DNA of 64,000 bases, from the NCBI GenBank assembly GCA_963678705.1, contig OY783211.1, forward strand, positions 12,662,603 to 12,726,602. Reading direction: 5' to 3'. The stretch is from Panorpa germanica (Eukaryota > Arthropoda > Insecta > Mecoptera > Panorpidae). A model generated the notes under the pieces. It saw nothing but the letters and a program-made list of their open reading frames with translations, was not told where the DNA came from and did not search any database. Made by a program: the position numbers and the translations under genes. Positions 51,501 to 63,395 of the stretch are shown here, piece by piece. The stretch's first letter is position 1; every line of letters starts with the position of its first letter.

Positions 51501-53559
51501 TATTAAATCGACTACATTCGCCTCCGTTCGTATTACTTTGGGTGTTCCTTTTAAGGTTTACTTGAAGTCAAAGAAAAGATTGATTTTGAAATGTAAAGAT
51601 TTGAATTTGAAGTGCAGAAAATTTAATTTGAAGTTAAAATGAAGCCTTGCTTTATCGTTAAGATTAAAATAACGCAATTTGAAAATGTTGAAGATACTAT
51701 TAGCAATCAATGGGCGTATTTTCATGTGTTTTATAGCCTGGATTAACTACGCGGAGTGTTTTGTGCACCTAGTCTAACATACATACATCATACATACTAA
51801 TATTAATAACGTTATTAATTTTATTGTAATATTCTAATTCTTCTGTCTTCTTCTAGTACTTGCCTAATTCTCCTGTCTCTTACCACTTGTTTTATTCCCG
51901 CTTCATCTACGCACCCTCCCTTCTTTTCTGTACATCCAGTATCCTCGATATCTCTTTTGGTATCTACTTTCTCCTTGCATTTCCTTTTCAACAAATTTCA
52001 ACACTCTTCTTCATCGCATTTCGTACTTTGTCCTTTATTCTCGTATATATTTTCTTGCATTTTCATTCCATCTCTTTCTTCATGCATCTCATCTCTCACA
52101 TTCTGGTTTTGCTATCCCTGTTATCAGATTTTTCCTCTTTTCTGTTCATTTTTATTAATTTCTATATTCTCATTTTCACAATATGCAAATATCTCTCCTG
52201 GCACCATTTGAAATGTTTGATAGATCACATATTTTTTATCAGCATTACACCTGTCATTTATCTAATTTAAATCCTTCAAAATTAATTAAACGTATTGTTA
52301 TTCCCTGCTATCCAGTATCCATGTTAGCATGTATTCCTGTGGATGTTGGGTACACTGGACCGATATCGGGACAGGGATACATCGACACATCGGGATCGCG
52401 GGGCTTGAATTAATCCAATACGTGTTATTAATCAATTCCCCAAACACTGAGCACGTGGGCTTTACAATCATTTTATTTATTAATTCGTTAACCTATTCAT
52501 GAATTCATTTCAATATCAAATCAAAAGGGTTTACGATTTGCGAATATCGGTTGGCAGACAGTGATGCCAGAGGCGGATACAGAGTACAGCATTGAATACA
52601 TATGAAGTTTTCGTGAGATATAGGGCATATAAGGAGGCCTTTTAATTTGTAGCACCCAGAATCCTAAGCTGCTTGATTTGATCCTGCTGAGTGACAGATA
52701 GCTGCCATTTTAACTGTCTTCTCATTGGCTGATTCTTCTGTTGGCATTAGGTTTTGTTGCCATACAATCACACGTTGATTGATATGTCATCGAATTGCCA
52801 ATATTATAAAAGTATAAACAGTTTGCTTTACTTTCTGAAAATACTATTCGTTGAGTTACAACGTTATTTATTATATCGGTATAGAACAGTTTTGGACGTA
52901 TTAGCAAATTGTGGTAGCTTGGGAAATATTTACAGCGTATATTTCAATTAGAAATTTTGTTTATAGTATAAAATGTATTAAATTGTGTTCAATTACTTAA
53001 TGTTTTTATCGAGCAGGCATTATACATTTCTACATTTAGGCCCTCCGCCTAAAAATTGAACTGTGTTGTTAGTGAGAGAACGAACGTGTATACGAGTGAG
53101 AGAAAACACATGGTACGAACAAAACTAAACTGGTTTCAAAACCACGTTGCATGCATACAAATACGATATAATAAAATCCCCTGTTATGCTATTGTTAAAA
53201 ATTCTATTGAGTCACGGATCACGGTTCGACATAGTTCGTCTTTCGTTTTCCTTGGAAACTTCGTTTCTCGACTAGTTTGCAATCAGTCGGTTCGTGTGCG
53301 GAGGACCTTAATCTTCAACTAGACTTAAAACTACTAATATAAACTACTTAAAACTAATATCAAATTCTTTTTTATTCTTCTACTCGTATCCCCATCTCTT
53401 CTTGCACTCTATTCCTCCTACTCCTCTACGTCTTTCCTTCTTTTCTTTACTGTACATTTCATTGCCCAAAAATAAACTACATCTTTTGTAGTTTACACAT
53501 GAAAAAAGTGGTATAAAAACTAAAGGTTCCCTTTCTCTTTTATTCTCTCTTTCTCTGCA
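48566..53559. other. intron interior, pyrimidine-rich tracts
   Basis: No supported exon. 51830-52200 is strongly C/T-rich with long plus-strand frames (51860-52270) that look like composition artefacts. Its purine-rich reverse strand resembles decayed LINE tails but without a clear finger motif. 52290-52410 is a more balanced patch of unknown nature. Confidence 0.35.
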
Positions 53560-53650
53560 CTACTCCTTCTTTTCTCGCTCTTCTTCCTTCTTCTTTAAAG
53601 CTCCGCCATCCACTTCCTTCTTTCCTTGTCTCTTGTCAACAATTCCTCTT
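53560..53650 (-). pseudogene. possible decayed LINE C-terminal end
   Basis: On the minus strand one frame reads ERRKWMAEL, a stop, then RRRKKSEKR, resembling the terminal WM-E-I/L-RK box of the LINE remnant at 6361-6432. Only this basic tail is visible, without the upstream finger, so the assignment is weak. The lysine/glutamate-rich frame on this strand (53787-53560) is likely a by-product. Confidence 0.35.
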
Positions 53651-54132
53651 TCTATTTTAAACAATATGTTATCTATTTTTGCGTACAAGTGAAAGCATTG
53701 TCTATTAAGAAGAAAATTTGCTATAGTTTTGTACATATTTCTTCTTAAATTTTTGTTCCTGTACAGTTTGTTTGTGTTATATTGCAAGATAAGTACATAG
53801 GTAAAGTAGATGAGTACAAAATGATTTTAACAATGTTAAGGTCGTGTTTTAAGCTTCCGTCAGATTTATTTTACTATTATAGATACACGTTTCATTTAGA
53901 GAGTTAAATTAATGATATTTTTAGTAAGGATGAAGAAAATGGACATAATCTCCAAGGGAAGTTATCGATGCATTCATATTTCTGGTGGTAGTGATTAGAT
54001 TTATAAACAAAAAAGATAGTATTTATCAGTAAATAAAGGAGTAGAAATGAAGTAGAATTCCATCTAATTCAAAGCGTCACCACACCAAAACACCACACAA
54101 GTTCACTCTGACACCCCATTTATTCTTTCCAG

Positions 54133-54346
54133 GAACTTGTGACCTCCTCGCCCAGTGAACGGAACTGGCGTGGCATCCTCATCGCGTTGCTGGTCATCGT
54201 TGCCGTGCTGGGACTCATCGTGTTCTCCATTTTCCTGCTATCCCCAGTGGACGAGGCCTCCAGACTCAAAGGCCGTCGGTTGACGGTGGAGGACGTTGTA
54301 AACCGCGGCCTGAAACCCAGAGCTTTCAATGGAACGTGGTTGTCAG
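54133..54346 (+). CDS. DPP10: DPP6/DPP10-like protein, membrane-anchor exon
   Basis: This exon encodes residues 40-110 plus one base of the next codon. It opens ELVTSSPSERNWRG and continues with the single membrane helix (residues 54-75, about ILIALLVIVAVLGLIVFSIF), then SP, a short charged linker, LTVEDVV (89-95) and GTWLS. The order RNW-[R/K]-G-I, helix, L-[S/T]-P, [L/V]-TVED, W-[L/I]-S is that of vertebrate DPP6 and DPP10, type II serine-protease-fold proteins that lack the catalytic serine and associate with Kv4 potassium channels. The acceptor (TTCCAG|GAA) and donor (TCAG|GTAGGA) are clear. The beta-propeller and hydrolase domain must be encoded past the window, so I cannot tell whether the catalytic serine is present. 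GC content is far above the flanks. Confidence 0.88.
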
Positions 54347-55754
54347 GTAGGAGTATGTTTGTTTTATATATGTAGAAAGTAATACACTTTAGTAATCCAT
54401 TAAAAGCAATTTTATTATCAATTTTTCAATTTCTATATCCAACGTTTTTTCTTTAAGTATCAAGTATACCTCCTAAGCTAATAATTATATTGTTATCTAG
54501 AAGTGCTAAAAATAGCATAAAGCTCTTAACATTATTCTGTATTATATTTAACAACGTTTAAAAACTGAAAAAGAAAGTCATTCAGAATAAAAACAGATAT
54601 TTTGTTTATGTTCCCAGAAAATTGTTGTTCTATGCTTTAATTTCTATCTCTCAGAAAGAAATTGTTACGCGGTGTGCAAAATCAACTTGCTCTCGGGTTG
54701 CTAACTAACTCAAGGCGTTATACTCCTTAATGGAAAACTAGTTAAAAAAGTTATCATTCAAAATATTTATCAAAAAGATTCTGCTTTTTGTCCGGAACTT
54801 CATTTTATCAAGAACGATTTCTAAAACAAACTTTATGTTTTCTTTATTATAAACTTTTACGTTTTATTTTCAAAAAACATTATTTCATGAAATATTCTTT
54901 GTATAATTACTAATGAATATCTTTTTAATGTTTTAATTATGAATTACTGAACTAGATGGCACGCCGCTCTTATATTACAACAAAGCAGGGGTGACATATT
55001 AGCGCAATAAAAACAAATATAAAATATTTATTTGAGTCCACAATCCCTATTGTAACACTAACATTGCACGCTACATAATATCAGTCGTATAAAACATAAA
55101 ATCCTTAATATTATGGAAGTTGTAACCTGTTCTGACACAATCTACAATCATTTCTTGGGTGGTTTTAAATGTTCTATAAATATAAGCACAATTTGAAATA
55201 CATTTGCTTAATAATACAGGGTGTGTTAACGAATACGGAAATTAACGTATAAAACCAACGTTTGTTTTGTTTCTATTACTAGATGATTCTAAGGACTAGA
55301 TAAGGACTGTGTGTTTATAAATAATCTGTGTTATAAGTTATGTAATAGCTTGTTTTATACTCTGCACTGATAACAAAAATAACAACTGAGCTAAAGCAAT
55401 TCCCATTGTTTGTTGAGAAACCGAAAAATTTTAGGTCATAGAAAACACATACATAAATGGTACCGCTAAAAGCGGTTCTTGAAGTGTCCCCCTCTTTCCC
55501 TTCTTATGTTGAGCCGCCGAATAATTTTGGTTCACAGAAGATACATCTATATATGATGTCGCTAAAACGGCTTTTTCAGAGTCAAAAGATTTTACAATAA
55601 GTGCCTTGAAGCTGATAGCATTTCTAATAGTTGTTCAATAATGTAATAGTATTATATTGATTGTAAACTCATATACTATTCCCAAAAGAAATTGATACAC
55701 ACCTCTTAAATAACGTATTCCTTGTCAAAACAAACAATGTATTCAAATGGCTTT
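54347..55754. other. second intron of the DPP-like gene, start
   Basis: The donor at 54347 opens an intron for which no acceptor exon was recognised up to the right edge, so it is at least 9.6 kb. This first part is AT-rich and featureless. Confidence 0.4.
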
Positions 55755-56385
55755 GTGTCCTCATTTTTTAGTGGTCGATTTTTCAATTGTTGATTGCAAT
55801 TGATGTTAATAAATGTGTATTAGCGTGTCTATTTTATTAAATATCTAAATGTTGACGGAGATATAGCAATTAAAAGTTTGAATTGTAGTTTTAGCGCTAG
55901 AAATGGTCGGCCATATTTGTATGACGTGAAATGCATTTTAACATCAGTTATTTGTTGAGTAGGTCAGTGCTCTGGTAATGTTTTGTAGCTGTTAGTAGTC
56001 AAATAACCAAGTCAAGTCAAAGAATAATAAGTTTTTATTTTATTTAACCCTGCTAAGGCAAGACATAATATTGAAATTTGATTGTTCCTTGAAATAGCTG
56101 TAAATAATATTTGATATTTTGATATATAAATACATATAGCAGAGATTTATGAGCTGTAAGGTTGGTAACCTTACACAAGGATTGTGATGTCACATGTACT
56201 TGGAATGTGTGCAACGTTGAATTCCTTTAATAATTTAAGAGACAAAATGACTTTTTTAATTGTTAATATCTCTTAACATATAAGGAGTTATTAAAAAATA
56301 ATTGAACATTTGAGGTTCTAGTAACCCACTTTATCAATATATAGTACACTTTTATAGAAATTAAGACATAGGACACAAGCCCATT
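55755..56385 (+). repeat. long dispersed repeat family G, copy 2
   Basis: Matches 39125-39575 in two blocks: CCTCATTTTTTAG to GGCCATATTTGTATGACGT (55760-55930) and CAACGTTGAATTCCTTTAAT to AATTAAGACATAGGACAC (56211-56376). The roughly 280 bases between the blocks are longer than in copy 1, indicating an insertion here or a deletion there. Confidence 0.8.
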
Positions 56386-57612
56386 ATTTACAACATATTT
56401 AGAACTGTGTGGACAACATCGGTTGCACACCCTGTAGCCTGCTACGTTGGTATCACACATAACGAAAGTTCCTGTTAATCATTTAGTTTTACGTGCACGT
56501 TCACGCTTTATACATTAAACGTGTTTTCACGTTCGCATACTCCCTCCTACGTATGTTTTGTTATGTTACACTGCTAAATTTATTAGTTTATTTAACTTTT
56601 ATTACCAGCAATAAAACTTTAGTGACATTTATTAACAAATTGTTTTTTAAATTCAATTTATTTTATTACAGTGTTGAAGCTTAAAGCTATTTTCATTAAT
56701 CTATTTGATTATTACCACAAGTTTGTAGTAACACATGCTATGTTTACATACCTGCTGTTTTCGGTGTTTCTTTTTGTTTATTTCATTTATTTAAAGATCA
56801 GTCTATTTTCGATGCTGAGACTTATTCCATACTGGTATTGGTTAAACAAAATAACAATTAAAATTAACTATCAAAATTATTATTCTTTTTAAACACTTTT
56901 TTTCTGATACTTTACCTTTAAACTATTTTTAACACAAAGTTTATATTAATACAGTGCAGCGCTTGCAGTGTGCGACAGGCCTTAGCGGTTTTTTTTCATC
57001 AACAGAACAATTAACTTAAACTTTTCCACAAAATTCAGTAAAAGGCTTACCACAGAAACTTGCATATAAACAAAGTGCATCCGAGTTTATACAAGTATTA
57101 CCTAACCCTGCTAACATATTTTACTAATGCAACAACTGCAAGTTTATTTTTCAGCTCTGTAAATAATACAAATATTTTTATCTTTAGTTTAGAAGTGATA
57201 TGTGTCATGACATGTACTAACGGATAACATAAACAAAATACAAATACGACGAACACAGCGTAGTCGTATTGTTCTGAATTATGGCAAGCTATGAAAATGA
57301 TATTACTTCCAGCATGTTTAGACATATGTAAAATGTAAAATATAGTTTACGTTAATAAAAACTGAAAATAAAAACAAAATACTCCTGGTACTATTACAAG
57401 AATATGATAACGTTGTAATATTAGAAAACAGTGGCAACTTGCAGTGCCGCTTTTAGTATTCATCTGAACCCCCAACCTTGAAAAATACAAAATGAATTGT
57501 ATCTAAACATAATTGCATAGATTTTTTTTATATTTATTTACTTATTTGCCTTGACTAATTGCATAGAAGAATCAATTATATATAGGCACAATTGCATAGA
57601 GAAATCAAATTT
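56386..57612. other. intronic, nothing firm recognised
   Basis: AT-rich. 57520-57556 reads, on the minus strand, CAAGGCAAATAAGTAAATAA and an A-run, like the very 3' end of the LINE at 26520-26950; this may be a tiny truncated insertion. Confidence 0.35.
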
Positions 57613-57952
57613 CAATTGCCTGCCAAAATCAGTTCTATCAAGTCACAATTTCCGGCCAAAATCAATCCCATCTAGTTCCGCCAAAATCAAATGTATTTAA
57701 CTACCTAATACTACTACTTAATTATCTCCCAAAATAAAGCCTATCTATTGATAATTGTCAGCCAAATCAAGTATATCTAGTCTAGTCCTAATTGTCTGCC
57801 AAAATCCATTGTATGTAGCCACAATTTCCTGCCAAAATGGAGTCTATCAAGTCATCATTGTCTACCAAGTTCAAGTATATCTAATCTAGTCACAATTATC
57901 TACCAAATTCAAGTTTATCTATTCAGAATTGTTTACCAAAATGAATTGTATC
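57613..57952 (+). repeat. degenerate minisatellite, ~34-base unit, about ten copies
   Basis: Successive units follow the pattern CAATTGTCTGCCAAAATCAA, then a TATCTAGTCA-like half. Ten units of about 31-43 bases can be lined up by the conserved CTGCCAAAATC core. The units differ by substitutions and small indels, so the array is old. No coding role is seen. Confidence 0.85.
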
Positions 57953-58234
57953 TTATTACTTCAGTATTTTGATCAGTGTTCTTTTTGACACAACATAAAG
58001 TTGGTAACCGTAAGTTCAACTACCAGCTAGAGAAAGACACAAGTTTTTTTGGGAAATGTAATTTCAAATTACGGTACTGTCAGGGTCTATTTATTGTCCT
58101 AATTCATCTCTGCTAGTCACACAGTAGAGATTTATATCAGCCTGACTGAGAATAACACGCATATGAACACAACAATAACAAAAATATGGCAGCACTGTTG
58201 GAACATTTCCGTTTGTCATGTGTAACGAACAAAC

Positions 58235-58298
58235 GGGACGGAATAGGGGATGGGGTACAGGGTGCAGGGTGCCCTGTGGGATCAGGGTGCCACGGGGT
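58235..58298 (+). other. G-rich patch with G-quadruplex potential
   Basis: Four G-runs at 58246-58249, 58252-58255, 58260-58262 and 58267-58269 are separated by 2, 4 and 4 bases, meeting the usual rule for an intramolecular quadruplex. Three more G-runs follow to 58298. It stands out in an AT-rich region and lies on the sense strand of the DPP-like transcript. Confidence 0.7.
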
Positions 58299-60287
58299 GT
58301 GAATAATGTCTGCTGGTTTTGTGTTTAAGTGGTAGTACGGTTTACCTGTCCGCTACCACCCAACTACCCATTGAGCCAAGCCAACTAAATCGTGCAACAG
58401 GTGTTGTAATATCCGTAGCTGGAATCGGTTAACTTCAACCCCGGAGCTATGGACAACTAGGAAGTTATAATAGGTTAAGCTGTTTAATGAAACTCACTCT
58501 GCTGCTAACTACCTCCAGGTCCTCGTTAAATCCATGAAGTTTGTTAACACAAAGATCAGGTTCGTGGAAATCATTTAAACATTAATTATGCATTAGGGGA
58601 TGTTTGATCTATTAATTATTGCAAATACAAGCAATTAGTTCAGTTTTAATAATTCAGTATTTGCCTGATCTGAATAGAGACCTTTGATAAGTATTTATAA
58701 AACTTTCCATGTAATTTACATAAAGAAAGACTAGTTTTTATTATTTGTCTCATTTTATTTTTTATATTATGTTTTTATTTATAAAGCACAGCTATTTATA
58801 CGAGTATATTTATATAAATTGTACTATGTTTTTCTATAATAAGTTATTTATTAAAAGTAAAACTATTTTTAGATTTAGGTAGTATTTTGTATCTATTTTA
58901 GTAAAGTATAACACTAATATTTGCGTACGTATCTTTAAATAACAATATTTAATCACTCGGGCAAGATATATAAGTTCGTATTTGACATTAGGAGGAAGTC
59001 TTCGATGGTTAAATGAATAGAATGGCTGCCTTGAACACTCAAAAGCCATACTATATTGAACACAAAAGATCTGGTCAATGTGGTAGGTTAGCACCAGTAG
59101 GTCCCCAGTTTGAATGGGTGAGTTGTGCAACCGTTCAGATTATGAGGTAAGTCCGTGGACATTGCATCCCTCGTGCCAGCGGTGAACAGTATTCGGTTCA
59201 CCATCATACGTCTTTTCCTCTCAGGATGAACACACTTCAATAATCAATATTAGTTTGGGATGTATCTCCTTTGCTACCTAAAGTTCCGATTTCCATATAA
59301 ACATGCAGATGCAATTCGGCACAAAACTTCCCAATCTCAAGGTCAATATAGACTGACATCGCAAAACTGTAGGAGTAGTGGAAAATCAAATCTCATTAGG
59401 ATAAAAGGCACTTAATACAAGTTTTATTTCAACTTTTTATTAGGTTTTTTATTATTGAAACTACACTCATCTGGTGTTACAAATTAAAGCTCATTCCATA
59501 AATTATCAATCAACAGTCATATCGATTGATTATACACAGGGCATATATTCCATTTGTTAGATTCCTTAGAATCTGTTGCCAGAGATAATAATTGTCAATA
59601 GTTCCTATTCCGTACATTATTGAAAATCATTATATCTAGCAATAATTTTGTTACTTTACAACACAAGGTAGTTGACAATAAAATTAGGGAATCGGGCTAC
59701 TTACTGAACGTTGTGAAGAGATTATGGTATCGTTTTAACTAAGGGATTAATTGAGGCAAGTAGTTTCATGAACATCCTTGTGCAGATATTATCAAACCTC
59801 AATAATTATGTGTTCAACATATAATATCAAAATTATATGCATGTGAAATTATTGACGAATTAGTGCATTTTCACTATAGTTTTATTTGCCAATATTAACA
59901 AACAAATGAATATCACACTAATCTAATTCATGACGCATGAAAAAGTTACAAAATATCATCCACCTTTAAAACAAATGTAGATTATTCTTTACACACACAT
60001 TCTTGCAATTTTCTCATAAACTCTTTTAAGATGTTAATCTTTCAATTAAATGCAAACCTACAACAAACTCGCACCACCCTAGAAGCATTTATCAAACACT
60101 AATGAAATTATATTACCTAAAAGGTCGTGTCAGAGCTGTCAGTTGACAAAATGTTAACACGGGGCTTAAATGCCATAATGATGCAAACGTGTCACACCTC
60201 AACACTCCGCATCAGCGTTGTGTTACTGGCTGTCGTAGAAGCTAATATATCACAGGATGTTTACAAATACAAGGTGATGTTTATTTT
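58299..60287. other. intronic, nothing firm recognised
   Basis: No exon was recognised. 59060-59165 includes a B-box-like AGTTTGAATGG but no convincing A box, so no SINE is called. Confidence 0.35.
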
Positions 60288-60386
60288 GCAATATATCGTG
60301 ACGATATATTGTGACAATATATCGTAACAATATATCGTAACAATATATCGTAACAATATATCGTGACAATATATCGTGACAATATT
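60288..60386 (+). repeat. 13-base tandem repeat
   Basis: Seven and a half units of ACAATATATCGTR run head to tail with a few changes (one unit reads ACGATATATTGTG). The low divergence suggests a young or homogenised array. Confidence 0.93.
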
Positions 60387-61533
60387 TTTTTAATTTAGAA
60401 ACATTACACCTTGGAAGGGTCTATAAAAAACATAGAAAAAGTAAATTATAAATTGTGCAAAGATGACTAGGACTACCCATATTCTTATATGCTTTAAATT
60501 TAAACTAAATACAAAATTAAAAAAGGGAGTGGAAATGATACTTTAGCTTTACTCTACCAGTACTTTATTTCTACAAAATACAATAATCTGTGTATAGTCA
60601 TAGTGATCCATTTTACCATTGTGCTATTTCAATAATAACTTTGCCTACATAACTGGTATCATGTCGCAATGTCTATTTGTATGTTTTCTAATCTTGTAAC
60701 AATGTCATTTCACCACGAATCATTCACATTACAATTCCTTTACATTCGTCTCACTGTTTGCGTTTCTCTTGTCATATATTGATACCACAAACGTCACTTG
60801 TCAGCCATTGTGGATGTGTCACACCTTACTTTCTATCTCGAACACTATCAGTCAACCAGCTACAGCCTTCTAGCGAGGTATTACATCATATTCCATACAA
60901 GCTGTTCCTTCATCATCCTTCCTTTATATCCCTCACCCCTTCCAGTCTTTTCCTCTATTTACTTTTGTTCACGCCAAGCTCTCGTGTTCTTCTTAATGAA
61001 TTCGTAAAAAATAAGTACGCAACGGAAAGATGTGGGTGGTAACATGTGTTCTTGTGTTTTTCTTCTTATCGTGGGAAAATGAAAACATTAATCATGATTT
61101 TCAAAACCGGATAATCTGGAGCCTACAGTCTTTCTCAACTGGTAAATTGTGGAATCTGTCATAATATGTCAACAATGAAGATGTGTATTAAACTACTAAC
61201 AAGATAATATATCAAAGCCAAGATATTTAGAAGGAACAAATATGTCACAGGGAATCGTTATTATGAATGTCGTATTATACCGTCATTTAAATGTCTGTTT
61301 TATAGATGATAAAGAACAGCTAGTCAACTAACTACAATGAGCAGCCACATAACATTTTCTATTTGTATTTTAATTTGATAATTTTATTTATACTTTAATG
61401 TAAGCAATTATTTCTTATTTAAATAATGGCGCTGGCCGAGGCGAGTAGTAGAATCCGTACTATCAATTACCGCTGCCTCCTATTGATTGTAAGTCTCACG
61501 AACTATTTTAAGTGCATGGCGTTAGATATCGTG
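60387..61533. other. intronic, nothing firm recognised
   Basis: AT-rich with a pyrimidine-rich stretch at 60900-60970. Frames at 60758-61042 have no domain. Confidence 0.35.
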
Positions 61534-61690
61534 ATTCGACTTGGTTTCGTCAGCAAGATGGAGACATGTCCTATACAACTAACAAGGCGATGGAAGCACG
61601 GATTGTTCCCTGGAAAGATCATTTCGGGACATTGCATAGCCCCCCAGTGGCCCAGACATTACTCTATGTGCTTTTTTACTTTTAGTTTAA
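61534..61690 (+). pseudogene. frameshifted mariner/Tc1-type transposase remnant
   Basis: Three frames in succession give STWFRQQDGDMSYTTNKAME, then LFPGKIIS and APQWP, then SGPDITLCAFLL. Together they reproduce the conserved transposase core WFQQDGATxHT...FPGRxIS...PPRSPDLTPCDFFLW, which carries the second and third catalytic acidic residues (the last one here changed from D to A in LCAF). At least two frameshifts are needed, so it is dead. The 90-codon frame at 61426-61698 is an accidental reading through this fossil. Confidence 0.7.
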
Positions 61691-63234
61691 GGTTTTAACC
61701 TTAAATATAACTTCAAACTTGTTAAATATTATGTCATACGTCAGTAATATACATTATTTTGTAATAATTACCATCTTTATTTAATATAAATTATTGTATT
61801 TAATATAATGAATGATATTTCTTTATATTTCACAAGCTGATATATAGGTTACATTTAAGATAAAACCTTAACACTCTGTGAGTGGGAATGGGACTTAAAC
61901 AACACAGAAAAAAATTAGGTCGATTTCCATATCTCTTCTTCAGAAATTTTTTTAGAAACCTATATCTGAGATTCGAGAAATATTGTCACCGCAATGGCCG
62001 TCACCTTAACGATGTTATTTTAAAAATAATAAAATAGGTTTCTTCGCGAAATAATTCTTACTAATAAACAAATTTAAAATAAATGTTTTTTCTTGTACCT
62101 TGAAATAAATGGGTCTTTTTGAGAATCCTTTATATGCAGTTAGAAACATGAAGTGGTAGAGTACATGAAGAACCTTGTCGACTATCATAGTGCGATCATT
62201 TCGCTATTCTATTTTAATTACATTTTAAAAGAACTTTCGTTGAAACACTTTCTTAAATTGCAGTCTGCAGTTAGTTATAGTTTATAATATTGCATACGCG
62301 TACCATAAAACATAAATTAAAACCATATTATCTTTCACAAACATTTTCCAACAGTCTGATCAATATCTCGTTCTTCTATCAATATTTACATATGTATACA
62401 AGTCACTTCCACTACAAAATTTATTAGCTAATAAATATATTTCAAGTTGAACAAAAAAGCTCTCTACATTGTATCGTGTCACTGGTTGAAAGTTTTATTT
62501 ATTGTCGAAGAGATTTATTGGCCTAAGCTGTCTAAGCACCTCGTCCATGGCGTGCCGTATTTAGGTGCTACAAATTTATTCAATGACGCTATCGATATTG
62601 TCAACGACCCTCTCTCCCTTGTTGCGTGTTGAACTGTTGGAACAGAATTTTGTGGCACTGCCAGTGACACTTTCTGTGTATAAACTAATATTTTATCAGG
62701 TTTTTCATTTGTCTACTACAGCAAGAGAATTTTAAAAGTATTAATTTTTTTCTACGTTTTCAAATATACATTTTATCTAAATTGCTATTCCTTTTGTACT
62801 AGAGATAAACATTTGGTTGAACGATTCGTTCACGTGGGAATTCTTTAACTGTCGTAACTATTAGGCTACTCTTACTCTGGAACAGACTACTTTTCACTAA
62901 GGTGTATACAAGTTGTTTTGCATTAGCTAACTTTATCATAAAAAGAAGTTTATACTTTCAATGCTAATAAAAATGCATACCAAACGATTATATCATTTTT
63001 TCCTCTCTTTTATCCGCTATCCATGATATATTAAACGAAAAGAAAACCGCGGTTGTTATGTATGACTGCGTGTAGAACGTAGTGCAGCATTTTGATCTAC
63101 GTACGTATTCTATTCAGTACGACGTATATTAAAAAACTCTACAAAAAAAGACGTTGTTGTTGTCTGTAAAAAGAGTAAGGTAAGAAATTAAAACGGCATG
63201 ATCATATTATAATATTAATTCGTATCATATCATC
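61691..63234. other. intronic, nothing firm recognised
   Basis: AT-rich. The frame at 62447-62632 lies in a more balanced patch but shows no known domain, and no good splice sites in a matching frame were noticed. Confidence 0.35.
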
Positions 63235-63395
63235 CGTAACAGTATCGTCCTTACCGATACCGTCCGTAACGATATCCTCTGTAACAATATCACAGTAACG
63301 ATATAGTCTTTAAAGATATCATTGTAACGATATTGTTCGTACCGATATCGTTATTGCCGATATCGTCCGTACCAATACCGTCCGTAAAGATCTTC
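63235..63395 (+). repeat. ~15-base tandem repeat, about eleven units
   Basis: Units follow the consensus CGTCCGTAACGATAT with 14- and 15-base forms. Most contain GTAACGATAT or GTACCGATAT. Divergence between units is moderate. Confidence 0.9.

Larger units (their letters stand above)
28649..54132 (+). other. 25.5-kb first coding intron of the DPP-like gene
   Basis: GT at 28649-28650 and a pyrimidine-rich acceptor ending TTCCAG at 54132 bound the intron. It contains a hairpin MITE, two family A MITEs, fragments of family B, a hAT-like fragment, dispersed repeats and microsatellites. No other convincing exon was recognised inside, though alternative first exons too short to see cannot be excluded. 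Confidence 0.7.

Noticed and set aside
51860-52270. 136-codon hydrophobic frame
   Set aside because: It reflects a C/T-rich tract, which always yields Ser/Leu/Phe/Ile-rich frames; no start context, splice fit or domain.
56974-56984. GACAGGCCTTA resembling the right end of the Harbinger-like unit
   Set aside because: Only about a dozen bases match and no partner end was found, so a solo end cannot be claimed.
59060-59165. Possible SINE with AGTTTGAATGG box
   Set aside because: No A box, no tRNA-like fold and no A-rich tail were seen.
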